Below are positions 16,301 through 23,717 of a stretch of 64,000 nucleotides of DNA, in pieces. This stretch comes from Pseudanabaena sp. ABRG5-3 (GTDB taxonomy: Bacteria; Cyanobacteriota; Cyanobacteriia; Pseudanabaenales; Pseudanabaenaceae). The notes under the pieces were generated by a model. It ran no database searches and was not told where the DNA came from. It worked only from the letters and a program-made list of their open reading frames with translations. Within the stretch, counting starts at the first letter, position 1, and every line of letters starts with the position of its first letter. The position numbers and the translations under genes were made by a program. The stretch is from positions 1 through 64,000 of the forward strand of contig NZ_AP017561.1 in assembly GCF_003967015.1 (NCBI RefSeq), in the 5' to 3' direction.

Positions 16301-17600
16301 AAATATGCAAAGTAAACTGATTGGCTTGCATCATATCGATTGTCCGTGGCGACCATCGGATTTGGAACAGCGAGAAGGCAGAGGAGTGCGTCAGGGTAAC
16401 GAATGGAGTGATGTCTTTATCTTCCGCTATGTCACTGAAGGTAGGAATAACCAAGCAGGATTTGACTCGTTCCTATGGCAAGCGATTGAGAACAAGCAAC
16501 GGATGATTTCGCAGGTGATGTCGGGCGATCGCACCCATCGCACCATCGAAGACATTGATGAGACTGTTCTTAACGCCGCCCAAATGAAAGCGATCGCGTC
16601 GGGCGATCCCCTGATTATGGAACGGGCAACCCTCGAAGCTGGATTGCAAGGATTAGGAATGCAATTGCAAGCCTATAACGACAGGCAGTTCAGGGACAAA
16701 TCCAAGATTCAGTATCTCACTGACATGGTAAATACCAACTATCCCGCCCAAATTCAGCGTATTCAAGCCGACCTAGCCACAGTTGCCACAGCAAACCTGA
16801 AACAATTCATCAGCGATCGCGGAGTGATGCTGGATAAAGCCTTACTCATCGATCATCACATTACCGAACAAGTGCAAAGGTTGAAAGAGAGCTATCGATT
16901 GACCCAAATCCAAATCGGACAATTTGCAGGACTGAATGTATTTCTGAGCAGATTTGGCTCAGAGGTGAATGGGTATATTGGCATGAGCATCAATTCAGGC
17001 TATGAATTTAATGCAGAGTGCCAACAGCCCTATAGTTCGCTCTTGCATGTGGTGAGAAATGCGATCGCCGCCAAACTCACCACAGCCCAAGAAAATCTCG
17101 AACGAGACCGACAAGAACTGCCAATACTGCAAAATCGAGTCAGTCAACCCTTTGAGCAAGCACAGGAATACGAGCAGAAATCGAATCGGTTAGGATTCCT
17201 GAAGGAGATGTTTGATGCGATCGCCCATGAATCCCCTGTCGATGAAAGTGACTCAGACAACTCTGAAGAGGGAGAGAAACTAGAAGAATCGCGAGAAATC
17301 TTCTGGTCAAGAGACTCCATTGTCGCGTCCCAAGAGCCACCATCAACAGCGATCGTGGAAGTACTGAGGCAAAGGACATTTGAGGATTGGGTATCAGGTG
17401 ATGCTGATAACTGGCTTGAACAAATCGCGCAGATTGTTAGCAATGTTGAGATTGAAATTCCTGTGAATGGCGATCGGCTTTTGCAGTTACCAGAAGCTAA
17501 GGTATTCAAGTCAATGTCTGACTTTACGTTAGGAGGTAAGGAACTTATGATTCCACAAAAGAATGCAAATGAGCAAAGAGAACAATTGACATTGTTCTAG
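13347..17600 (+). CDS. SNF2-family helicase (DarB-like helicase half)
   Basis: A 1,417-residue superfamily 2 ATPase. Walker A is VGYGKT (523-528), motif II DEVQ (684-687), motif III ATGTPLSNT, and motifs V-VI GTGVNMQ and QREGRGVRQG (from Q1008). The long N-terminal part (1-490) is the family's own accessory region, and the C-terminus (1,140-1,417) is helical and charged. In phages and plasmids such helicases are usually fused behind an N6-methyltransferase domain. Here that half is a separate gene at 10372. Related proteins such as P1 DarB protect incoming DNA from restriction, so an anti-restriction or element-maintenance role is plausible. The ATG at 13347 is used because the protein aligns from there and AAAGAAAAG lies upstream. 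Confidence 0.85.
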   Translation: MTTPQMKFRNILGELTVSKLYGGEHLGVTAPANLDLRAEISKIGKALNKFYEPSVTQTKIIQIPPQLQKVLPNAFCEHEGQIYRRTDYQLELVANQQQRIRSAMSVAKILDLVLRMQQYEDEKELAKLRQILNQKYDEFAIRFGHFTSKENLSIFQEDPNYYRLRALEIDRGKGKSPAKAPIFHQRTVRATPRYRADNAKDALAQCLDAKSYIDLDWIANLIDKSISHIITELEGDIFYNGTIPPATVQETTNAEWITREEFISGNVVARLNKIVAWQESGVPNWLNIDKYQQTISSNQPVPCLPETTDVDIKVRCAIKLGINVNAMTPEELNLILRNTIRVKLGTTWLPEDVIKEFSEQLLSNAGTSTVKFHPDPANIWVIKGDSKLINSPQNKTEWGTTSHTALELIEHALNQKDPKIYDHIQDKQGNVISILNVEATTASRTMQDKIQTAFKAWIWSEGDRAEQLCLHYNQYHNLYRDTVYDGSHLTFPNMAPDFEMRSHQRNFVRRVERQRASFAAHRVGYGKTATMIAAGMELKRKGMAHKVMHVTMKSILPGYSKEFRRLYPEAKILVPNTQEFAKDRRRVLLSQIATHNYDAIILTYEQFFNLQISESTELIFLDEQMSAISSICEATNKEESKQVFRNLEAMRKKISLRIQEIENSDRKDRVIYFEQLGIEALFLDEVQQIKRLQILTTQHNVAGIPTGYSQRAHDSFMKVRYLLTNGKRVIFATGTPLSNTMAEMDIWMRYLQLDLLQQQGLTHFDSFCSRFCETSTALEISPTGKLKSKTRLREFVNMPELMAMWCQVTDIQTAPLAEVKTPKPHYHVMSCKPSPEQIAYMDKLCDRAEAVAKRKVKPEIDNMLKITGDGAKACMHTKLVSPHASEWINNKLLACAWNVWQIWTITVIAKGTQAIFCDRNAPKKDRWNSYCYIHDTLVMLGIPADQIAFIHDYDTDTKKARLFEAINEGKIRIVFGSTSKLGTGVNMQSKLIGLHHIDCPWRPSDLEQREGRGVRQGNEWSDVFIFRYVTEGRNNQAGFDSFLWQAIENKQRMISQVMSGDRTHRTIEDIDETVLNAAQMKAIASGDPLIMERATLEAGLQGLGMQLQAYNDRQFRDKSKIQYLTDMVNTNYPAQIQRIQADLATVATANLKQFISDRGVMLDKALLIDHHITEQVQRLKESYRLTQIQIGQFAGLNVFLSRFGSEVNGYIGMSINSGYEFNAECQQPYSSLLHVVRNAIAAKLTTAQENLERDRQELPILQNRVSQPFEQAQEYEQKSNRLGFLKEMFDAIAHESPVDESDSDNSEEGEKLEESREIFWSRDSIVASQEPPSTAIVEVLRQRTFEDWVSGDADNWLEQIAQIVSNVEIEIPVNGDRLLQLPEAKVFKSMSDFTLGGKELMIPQKNANEQREQLTLF

Positions 17601-17603
17601 CAC

Positions 17604-17662
17604 TGCCATATTCAAGAGAGAAAGTCTTAGCTCTGCGAAGATTTTCTCTCTTGAATATGGCA
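17604..17662 (+). terminator. 20-bp terminator hairpin between converging genes
   Basis: TGCCATATTCAAGAGAGAAA (17604-17623) pairs perfectly with 17643-17662 around a 19-base loop. It begins 4 bases after the SNF2 stop and ends 8 bases before the stop of the converging membrane-protein gene, so it likely serves both. Confidence 0.8.
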
Positions 17663-17670
17663 TTCCTCAA

Positions 17671-18138
17671 CTAGGAAAGAATAAACAACCTAGCGATCGC
17701 TATCATGGCAATTAGGGTCAAGTAGAAAGGATAAATCGCGAAGGATAGGGTTGATTGGAGAGTAGCGGTGATGACGTTAAATCCTTTTAAGGGTGCGACT
17801 ACGAATAAATCCGATGTTGAGGTTGTGCCTGAATGCAATCGGCGAACAAAGTCGTTGTAGGTAGCCCTGAAGGCTCTTTCTTGTCCTAAGTAGTAGGCAT
17901 CGAGAAAGAGGAAGAGAACGACAGGAATTAACGCTAACAAGCCGTAATTGGGTTTAGCTTTGTCGGCGATCGCTACAAGAATACCTGATACGAGGGTGAT
18001 ACACCATGTTTTGCAGTTGGCACTGTTGCCCGCCATTCTAGAGACAATGCTTTGCAAAATATTCAGATAACTTTGGACTGAGCTAGAGTTAGGCTCAGGT
18101 GTATCGATTGCTTGTGGTGGTTGATTTGGACTATTCAT
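17671..18138 (-). CDS. Small multi-pass membrane protein, partner of TIR protein
   Basis: A 155-residue protein with a Pro/Ser-rich N-terminus, a helical segment (20-40), a two-helix membrane hairpin (about 44-60 and 66-84), and a further hydrophobic segment near the C-terminus (134-154). The ATG at 18138 overlaps the stop of the TIR gene in an ATGA, which implies translational coupling. I prefer this start to the in-frame ATG at 18171 inside the TIR gene. Pairs of a TIR enzyme with a small pore-type membrane protein are known from bacterial immunity (SLATT or 2TM effectors). The role as membrane effector is inferred from topology and pairing only. Confidence 0.7.
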   Translation of the reverse strand: MNSPNQPPQAIDTPEPNSSSVQSYLNILQSIVSRMAGNSANCKTWCITLVSGILVAIADKAKPNYGLLALIPVVLFLFLDAYYLGQERAFRATYNDFVRRLHSGTTSTSDLFVVAPLKGFNVITATLQSTLSFAIYPFYLTLIAMIAIARLFILS

Positions 18139-18659
18139 CTGCCAACTGCCTTTGCTGCGTTTTCTACCCATGTACTAAAGTTATTGTAACCGTTATTCAA
18201 TACCCAGTCATAGGTGGGATAGTAATTAGAGGATGGGACAAGGTTACTTGCCGAGTAGAAATATTTATTTTTTTGTTCAACTAGTAAGTAATCAAAAGGA
18301 TTACGCCCTTGGAAGTCTCTAAAGCGATTGATACTAGGAATATTGTGGATATAGATGCCTAACATCCCATTGCCACGCTCATAGCTTTTCTCGATTTCGT
18401 ACTGAACCCATTTTCGTTGAGCAGTTTCAGTACCAATCAGGACAACGGTTACTGATGTATTTTCTAGACCTTTGTTAATCATCCGTTTGAGAGCCAAATC
18501 TCCATCCCGTTTTACAGTTTCCCAGAGTGAGTGATCCCAGTAGCCTGCGGAGATATAGCCAGATTTTGTCAAAAAGTGATTACGAACTACGTTTACTCGC
18601 CAAATGTCGCGTTGGTAGTGAAAGCTGAAAAAGACACTTCTTGCCATAGCCAATGTCAA
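18135..18659 (-). CDS. TIR-like protein (DUF1863/ThsB-like)
   Basis: A 174-residue TIR-like protein of the MTH538/DUF1863 type, the fold used by Thoeris ThsB. Signatures are VFFSFHYQRD near the start, the WETVK..GD..LKRMI helix, SVTVVLIGTET, and KWVQYEIEKS with the expected catalytic Glu in YEIE (E88). ThsB-type proteins sense phage and make a cyclised NAD-derived signal that activates a partner. The partner here would be the coupled membrane protein at 17671-18138. No ThsA-type SIR2 or Macro protein is visible nearby. M5 (18647) is an alternative start. Confidence 0.82.
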   Translation of the reverse strand: MTLAMARSVFFSFHYQRDIWRVNVVRNHFLTKSGYISAGYWDHSLWETVKRDGDLALKRMINKGLENTSVTVVLIGTETAQRKWVQYEIEKSYERGNGMLGIYIHNIPSINRFRDFQGRNPFDYLLVEQKNKYFYSASNLVPSSNYYPTYDWVLNNGYNNFSTWVENAAKAVGR

Positions 18660-18853
18660 AAGTAAAATGTATGGACTATTTTAGCAGATTTTATACATAC
18701 AGCGTTTTAAATGTTTTTTAGTTGATTTGGACGCTATATGTGGATATGTATCTAAAAGTTGTAAAAGGTATCAATCATTAGAGATTCGGTTAGAATACTG
18801 AAAAGCTTGTTTTTGAGCATATTTGTACTGGAAATTACCTGATCCTTAATTCT

Positions 18854-21487
18854 ATGTCCCAAAATACTGACCAAATTAACTCGGAAGCGAAATCGCTTGG
18901 GATTGTAGCCCAACAAAGTGAGTTTCAGATTGACTTGCAGGGGTTGATTAAGCTGTTGGCAAAAAACTTGTATGCCGAAGCGGATGTGTTTATTCGGGAG
19001 ATGCTGCAAAATGGGCATGACTCGGTGAAGCGGCGGCGGGAGTTGCAGGGAGAGGGTGCGCCCCCTGGGGAAATAAGGGTGCGGGTTGATCGCATTGCGG
19101 GGACGATCTCGTTTACAGACAATGGCGCGGGGATGACGGAAACTGAGGTGCGAGAATATCTTTCGACGATCGGGCGTAGTGGTACGGATGCTTTTCGGCA
19201 AGATTTGGTGAGCAGGGGTCGTCAGGCGGAGGTGACGGTGATCGGGCAGTTTGGGATCGGGCTGCTATCGGCATTTATTGTGGCGGATCGGGTGGTGGTA
19301 GAAACTTTGTCTTGGGTGCAGGGAAATCCTGCTTGGCGATGGGAAAGTAATGGTGAAAAGACCTACGATTTGCAAAGGGGCGATCGCAAGGATATTGGCT
19401 CGACGGTGACGCTCTATATTAATGATAAGTATCGGGATATGTTGTCGCTGGAGGAGTTGCGGCGGGGGATTCGCAAGTATGCGGACTTTTTGCCTTTGAG
19501 CATTTATGTCAATGATGATGAGTCTCCTGCAAATGCGGTGAATGCACCTTGGCATAAGCATTACGACAATCCCAAGGATGAATTATTGGAGATGTCGATA
19601 TTTGTGGCGCGGCGCTTTCCTGACAATCCGCTTTCGACAATTCCGATCCACCTCAAGAGTCCTTACAAGGTAGATGGGGTGCTGTATGTGTCGGACAATC
19701 GCATTCCTGATGTAAATACGACGGGGCTGGTGGATATTTATCAGTCGCGGATGTTTGTGGTGCAGGGCTATCGGGATATGTTGCCCTCTTGGGCAAAGTT
19801 TGTGCGAGGGATTATTGATTCGCCTGCTTTGACATTGACGGCGGCGCGGGATGCGGTGCAACAGGACAATGTTCAGAAGGAAATTAAGGCGCAGTTGGGG
19901 GATGCGATCATTCAGCATTTGACGCAACTCTCAAAGGATGAGCCAACAAAGTTTCAGCGTTTGTGTGATTGGCATCATTACCATTTGAAGGGGATGGCAT
20001 TGCGGGATGAGACGTTTTTTCAGTCGGTTGCCGATTTGATTCCGTTTGAGACTAATCAAGGTTCGATGAGTTTGCAACGTTATTTTGAAGAGGCGAAACG
20101 ATTGGGGCAGTCGGAAACCGATTTGCTTTATTTCGACGAGCGGGGCAGTGCGACCCAGTTTTATATGCTCTGTGAGGCGCGGGGGTTGCTGGTGGTGGAT
20201 GCCAGTCAGGTGTTTGAGGATGATTTCTTGGAGCGCTATGGAAGGTTGCGACCAGAGATCAAGCTCAAGCAGTTAAATATTGGTGAGTCGGATTTTATTT
20301 TTGAGCCGTTGAAAGGAGATGAGCAGAAAGAGTTTCGGTCATTGGAACAGGAATTTATGCGAGGAATGCCCGATCGCCGTAGTATTGCCAAGGCGGTGAA
20401 GTTTAAGCCAGAATCAATTCCTGCCCTGAGTGTGATGTCGGCGGCGGCAAAAAATCAAGCCAAACTTAAACAGGCGGGGGATAATATTGCTTTGCCTGAA
20501 GAAGTAAGAAAGTTAGTCAAAGATGTTTTGCAAGGAGAGCGATCGGTTCCGATTACTTTGTATCTCAATGTCAGCAATCCCATGATTCAGAAACTGGCAA
20601 AAATGCCGCCAACGGAGGATACAAGGGATGCGTATATGGCGCTTTATAACAACTCGATCATGTTGATTAACCAGATCCTTACGGCTCAGAATGCAGAGGC
20701 AATGTTTAAGAGCTTTACGAAGGTGATTGATCGCATGATTGCTCAGACTGATGAAGTCCAGAAATTGAACGGACAAATTTTTAAGCTGAAGAATGAGATA
20801 CATGAGCTAAAAAATCTGGCAGTGGCTCAGGGTAGCGAACAAACGGGTCATGTGAGTTGCTTCTTTGCGATGCCTTTTGACGCAAAATACGATCCATTAC
20901 TTGAAGCAACCAAGAGGATTCTAGAGGATAAACCTTATAGCTGGCAGGTTGTTCGAGCAGATGACAACCTACAAGGACTGACTATAGTTGATAACGTTAG
21001 AGAGGCTATTCAACGTAGTCATTGCTATTTGGCTGAAATTAGTGATGCAAATCCGAACGTTTTTCTTGAGATAGGAATGATGCGGAACTATGATGATCGC
21101 CCTATTATATTTTTATGCCAAGAAGAATCTATAAACCTTATCCCTGCCGATCTTCATGGATATCTGTATTTGACTTATAAACTCTCTGATTTAAATGATA
21201 TAAACAGCTTGATTTCTAAGCTAGATACTCAACTTTCACGTGTACTTAGCTTAATAGACCTAAAGCCGTCTATTGAAAATATATATCTTTCAAGTAGGGT
21301 CTTAGTACATCAAATGGACTTGAGTGAAAACTTCTCTAGAAAAATCACTGGTCGATATACTACGTTAGGTGATTTTTTGGCTAGTTATAAGAAGAGTAGT
21401 GCTCAATTTATAGCGGAAGAGATAAATGTTAAACCTTCTTCTATCTATCACTTTTATGAGCTTTGTCAAGAATATTATGGTGTGTAA
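18854..21487 (+). CDS. HSP90-family protein fused to NDT/TIR-like effector domain
   Basis: 877 residues in two parts. Residues 1 to about 640 are HSP90 (HtpG family): a GHKL ATPase with MLQNGHDSVKR, DNGAGM and GQFGIGLLSAF, then middle and C-terminal regions. Residues 665-877 form a Rossmann-like domain with FFAMPFD at the start, R-ADDN, and SDANPNVFLEIGMM containing E739. This is the pattern of nucleoside 2-deoxyribosyltransferase/TIR-like nucleotide-cleaving folds. A last helical stretch is shared with the next gene. Base composition drops to AT-rich at the domain border (near 20,830). Such HSP90 proteins appear in bacterial conflict systems as regulators of effectors. The reading here is a chaperone-gated nucleotide hydrolase (inference). 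Confidence 0.85.
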   Translation: MSQNTDQINSEAKSLGIVAQQSEFQIDLQGLIKLLAKNLYAEADVFIREMLQNGHDSVKRRRELQGEGAPPGEIRVRVDRIAGTISFTDNGAGMTETEVREYLSTIGRSGTDAFRQDLVSRGRQAEVTVIGQFGIGLLSAFIVADRVVVETLSWVQGNPAWRWESNGEKTYDLQRGDRKDIGSTVTLYINDKYRDMLSLEELRRGIRKYADFLPLSIYVNDDESPANAVNAPWHKHYDNPKDELLEMSIFVARRFPDNPLSTIPIHLKSPYKVDGVLYVSDNRIPDVNTTGLVDIYQSRMFVVQGYRDMLPSWAKFVRGIIDSPALTLTAARDAVQQDNVQKEIKAQLGDAIIQHLTQLSKDEPTKFQRLCDWHHYHLKGMALRDETFFQSVADLIPFETNQGSMSLQRYFEEAKRLGQSETDLLYFDERGSATQFYMLCEARGLLVVDASQVFEDDFLERYGRLRPEIKLKQLNIGESDFIFEPLKGDEQKEFRSLEQEFMRGMPDRRSIAKAVKFKPESIPALSVMSAAAKNQAKLKQAGDNIALPEEVRKLVKDVLQGERSVPITLYLNVSNPMIQKLAKMPPTEDTRDAYMALYNNSIMLINQILTAQNAEAMFKSFTKVIDRMIAQTDEVQKLNGQIFKLKNEIHELKNLAVAQGSEQTGHVSCFFAMPFDAKYDPLLEATKRILEDKPYSWQVVRADDNLQGLTIVDNVREAIQRSHCYLAEISDANPNVFLEIGMMRNYDDRPIIFLCQEESINLIPADLHGYLYLTYKLSDLNDINSLISKLDTQLSRVLSLIDLKPSIENIYLSSRVLVHQMDLSENFSRKITGRYTTLGDFLASYKKSSAQFIAEEINVKPSSIYHFYELCQEYYGV

Positions 21488-21537
21488 TAGCATTAGAAAT
21501 TACATTAGGTTATGTGAGCTTAAGTGGAGTGAGTGAG

Positions 21538-22236
21538 ATGATTGATTCAGATATTAGTACAGACTTAAGTCAAGACAAACATGTTATCTGTTTGCTATCC
21601 ATACCTGATGGCTATGACCTATTAATCAAAGCAATAAGAATTATTTTTTGTGATAAATTTTATGGATGGGAAGTCCTTAGAGCAAAAGATAAATTGCTTA
21701 AGTTTAATTCACATCTAAGTAATTTAATGTGCCATATCAAGAGAAGTCAATGCTACATTGTCGATATTAGCGATCAGGATCCTGATGTAATGTTTCAAGC
21801 AGGAATGATGGCAAGCTTTCATGATGAACGCCCGCTAATTTTTATATGTCAAGAACATAAAAAGAATAGTATTTGTGATAGTTTATTTGGAACTCATATT
21901 ACTTATTATAGCTGGAATGGCGACAAGACAAATTTAGATTCTTTGATTAAGCAGCTTAGTGAAGGATTTAGGCGAAGGAAGTATCTTGACGACTTGAACC
22001 AATTTGGTAAATATCACTATCTAGAAGTAGAACTTTTTGTCTATAAAGAAATCTGTGCTGAAAATGCGGCAAAGATACTGGCTATTTATTACACAACAAT
22101 CGAAGAATTTGTTAAGACAAAAACAGATGTAGTGGCGAAGAGAACAGACTTGGAAGTCAAGAAAATACAACACTATCAAGACATGATAAAGGCTTACTAT
22201 GAAATATTTGAAGATGCAGATTTAGATGAGTCATAA
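21538..22236 (+). CDS. Divergent paralogue of the HSP90 effector domain, catalytic Glu replaced
   Basis: 232 residues that align with the last 210 or so residues of the preceding protein: SDQDPDVMFQAGMM against SDANPNVFLEIGMM, ERPLIFICQE against DRPIIFLCQE, and a matching C-terminal helical tail with YYTTIEEF against YTTLGDF. The Glu expected to act in catalysis is Gln (Q87), and the N-terminal MPF motif is lost, so it is probably inactive. A regulatory, inhibitor or dimer-partner role is likely (inference). I chose ATG 21538, after GTGAGTGAG, rather than the 21463 start that lies inside the preceding gene. The gene is strongly AT-rich. Confidence 0.7.
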   Translation: MIDSDISTDLSQDKHVICLLSIPDGYDLLIKAIRIIFCDKFYGWEVLRAKDKLLKFNSHLSNLMCHIKRSQCYIVDISDQDPDVMFQAGMMASFHDERPLIFICQEHKKNSICDSLFGTHITYYSWNGDKTNLDSLIKQLSEGFRRRKYLDDLNQFGKYHYLEVELFVYKEICAENAAKILAIYYTTIEEFVKTKTDVVAKRTDLEVKKIQHYQDMIKAYYEIFEDADLDES

Positions 22237-22292
22237 CACCCATTGTTGTTTAAAAGACTCTCACATCCAGAGAAATTAAGGACTCAGAAGAC

Positions 22293-23717
22293 ATGAGTGA
22301 AAATAATATTTTTTTATATTATCTGCAAGAAATAGATGCACTACATAACACTGGTGTTAGCTATTTTGAGCAGAATGAATTATCACAGGCGGAAGTCTTT
22401 ATATCTAAAGCATTGAACATTGCATATATAGCTAATGACAAAGAATTGGAAACTAGAGAAAGTAAATACCTTGCTCTAATCTATAGAGCATTTTTAGATG
22501 ATCGGGCTGGTTTTCAAGGCAATATGTTTGAGAATTCTATATATAGTCATATTAAGCTTGAGAGTCTGTCAGATGATAGTGATATTGATACCTACCTCGC
22601 CAATGAAGAAAAGCGCGAAGAAATTGCCAAACTTGATCAACTGGGGAGCGACTGCCAAGACGAACTGCAATACGCCAAAGCCGAAAAGTTCTATCAACGC
22701 GCCGCCGAACTTGCCGAGGAACTCAACGACCTGTCCCTGATGCTCAAAGAGCGATTCCGCCTTGCCGAAATGCAGCGAATGCAGAGTAAGTACAAAGCCG
22801 CCTTGGGGACTTTCACTTGGTTGATGGAGGTTGCCTACAGCCCCGACCTGAGCCGCGACCTGACGGAAGCTGACCTCTGGTATGTGGAAGGAGGTTTTAG
22901 TAACTTTGTGGAAGTTGGGCGATATTTGCCCGATATGGCGGCGGCTGATTTGGAGCGGGTGTGCGATCGCGGACTAGATTGGCTGAGTAGCATTGGCAAA
23001 CGGGACTGGACAAGTGGATTGCGAAGTCAGCGCGGAACGCTGTGGCAAAGCCAAGGACGCAAGGAAGCCGCCCTAGAAGAACTGGAAGCCGCCCTTGCCC
23101 TGCGTCGCCGCTACCCAGATGCTCCAAGTTATACGCTGGGCATTCACATATTAAGGGTCGCCGATTTGCTAAGAGAGATGGCGAAACTAGAGGAAGCGGA
23201 GAACTACTACCGCGAAGTTGCGGAGAGCTATGAATTTGATAGCCACGAGCAACAGTGGGCATGGAATGGTCTGGCGCAGGTGGCAATGCTACAGCAGGAC
23301 TGGACAAATGCCGAGAGCTATGCCCTGAAGTCCCTAGAGTTGGCGCGGGGCATTGAGTCACCTGAACAGATGTTTGAATCCTACAACGTACTGGGGGATG
23401 TCTATTGGCAACAAAAGCAGGTGGAGCCAGCCATTTCTGCCAAAATCCAAGCATGGCGCTATGTCCGTCAGATGGAGAGAGAAAGCGATCTCTACGCCTC
23501 ATACCGCGACTTTGCCGAGATCCGCCTCTATCAGGCAACACATGACACAACAAATGGCGATCCCCAGCGCTACATTCCCAAAGCCCAGCAATGGTTAAGT
23601 CGCGCCCTCCCCCTAGCGATCCGCCTCGATCGCCAAGTCAACTCCACAGAGCGCCAAACCGAAATTCAAAACCTCCAAGGGGAATACTTAGCCCTGTTGC
23701 AAGGTGAATCCACTTAA
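22293..23717 (+). CDS. TPR-repeat protein of the conflict island
   Basis: 474 residues built of tetratricopeptide-like helical pairs from about residue 10 to 440, for example KAEKFYQRAAELAEEL, KLEEAENYYREVAESY and DWTNAESYALKSLELA. There is no enzyme motif, so it is probably a scaffold or sensor for the HSP90/effector proteins encoded just upstream. The first 100 codons are AT-rich like the two preceding genes, and from about 22,600 the DNA changes to GC-richer cyanobacterial style, which suggests a recombinant N-terminus. Its stop overlaps the end of the converging TIR-like gene by four bases. A copy of its last codons appears again at 24941. Confidence 0.8.
   Translation: MSENNIFLYYLQEIDALHNTGVSYFEQNELSQAEVFISKALNIAYIANDKELETRESKYLALIYRAFLDDRAGFQGNMFENSIYSHIKLESLSDDSDIDTYLANEEKREEIAKLDQLGSDCQDELQYAKAEKFYQRAAELAEELNDLSLMLKERFRLAEMQRMQSKYKAALGTFTWLMEVAYSPDLSRDLTEADLWYVEGGFSNFVEVGRYLPDMAAADLERVCDRGLDWLSSIGKRDWTSGLRSQRGTLWQSQGRKEAALEELEAALALRRRYPDAPSYTLGIHILRVADLLREMAKLEEAENYYREVAESYEFDSHEQQWAWNGLAQVAMLQQDWTNAESYALKSLELARGIESPEQMFESYNVLGDVYWQQKQVEPAISAKIQAWRYVRQMERESDLYASYRDFAEIRLYQATHDTTNGDPQRYIPKAQQWLSRALPLAIRLDRQVNSTERQTEIQNLQGEYLALLQGEST

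Noticed and set aside
22897-23553. 218-codon minus-strand frame inside the TPR gene
   Set aside because: Shadow of a GC-richer, well-supported TPR gene; composition is Pro/Arg/Ser-rich with no motif.
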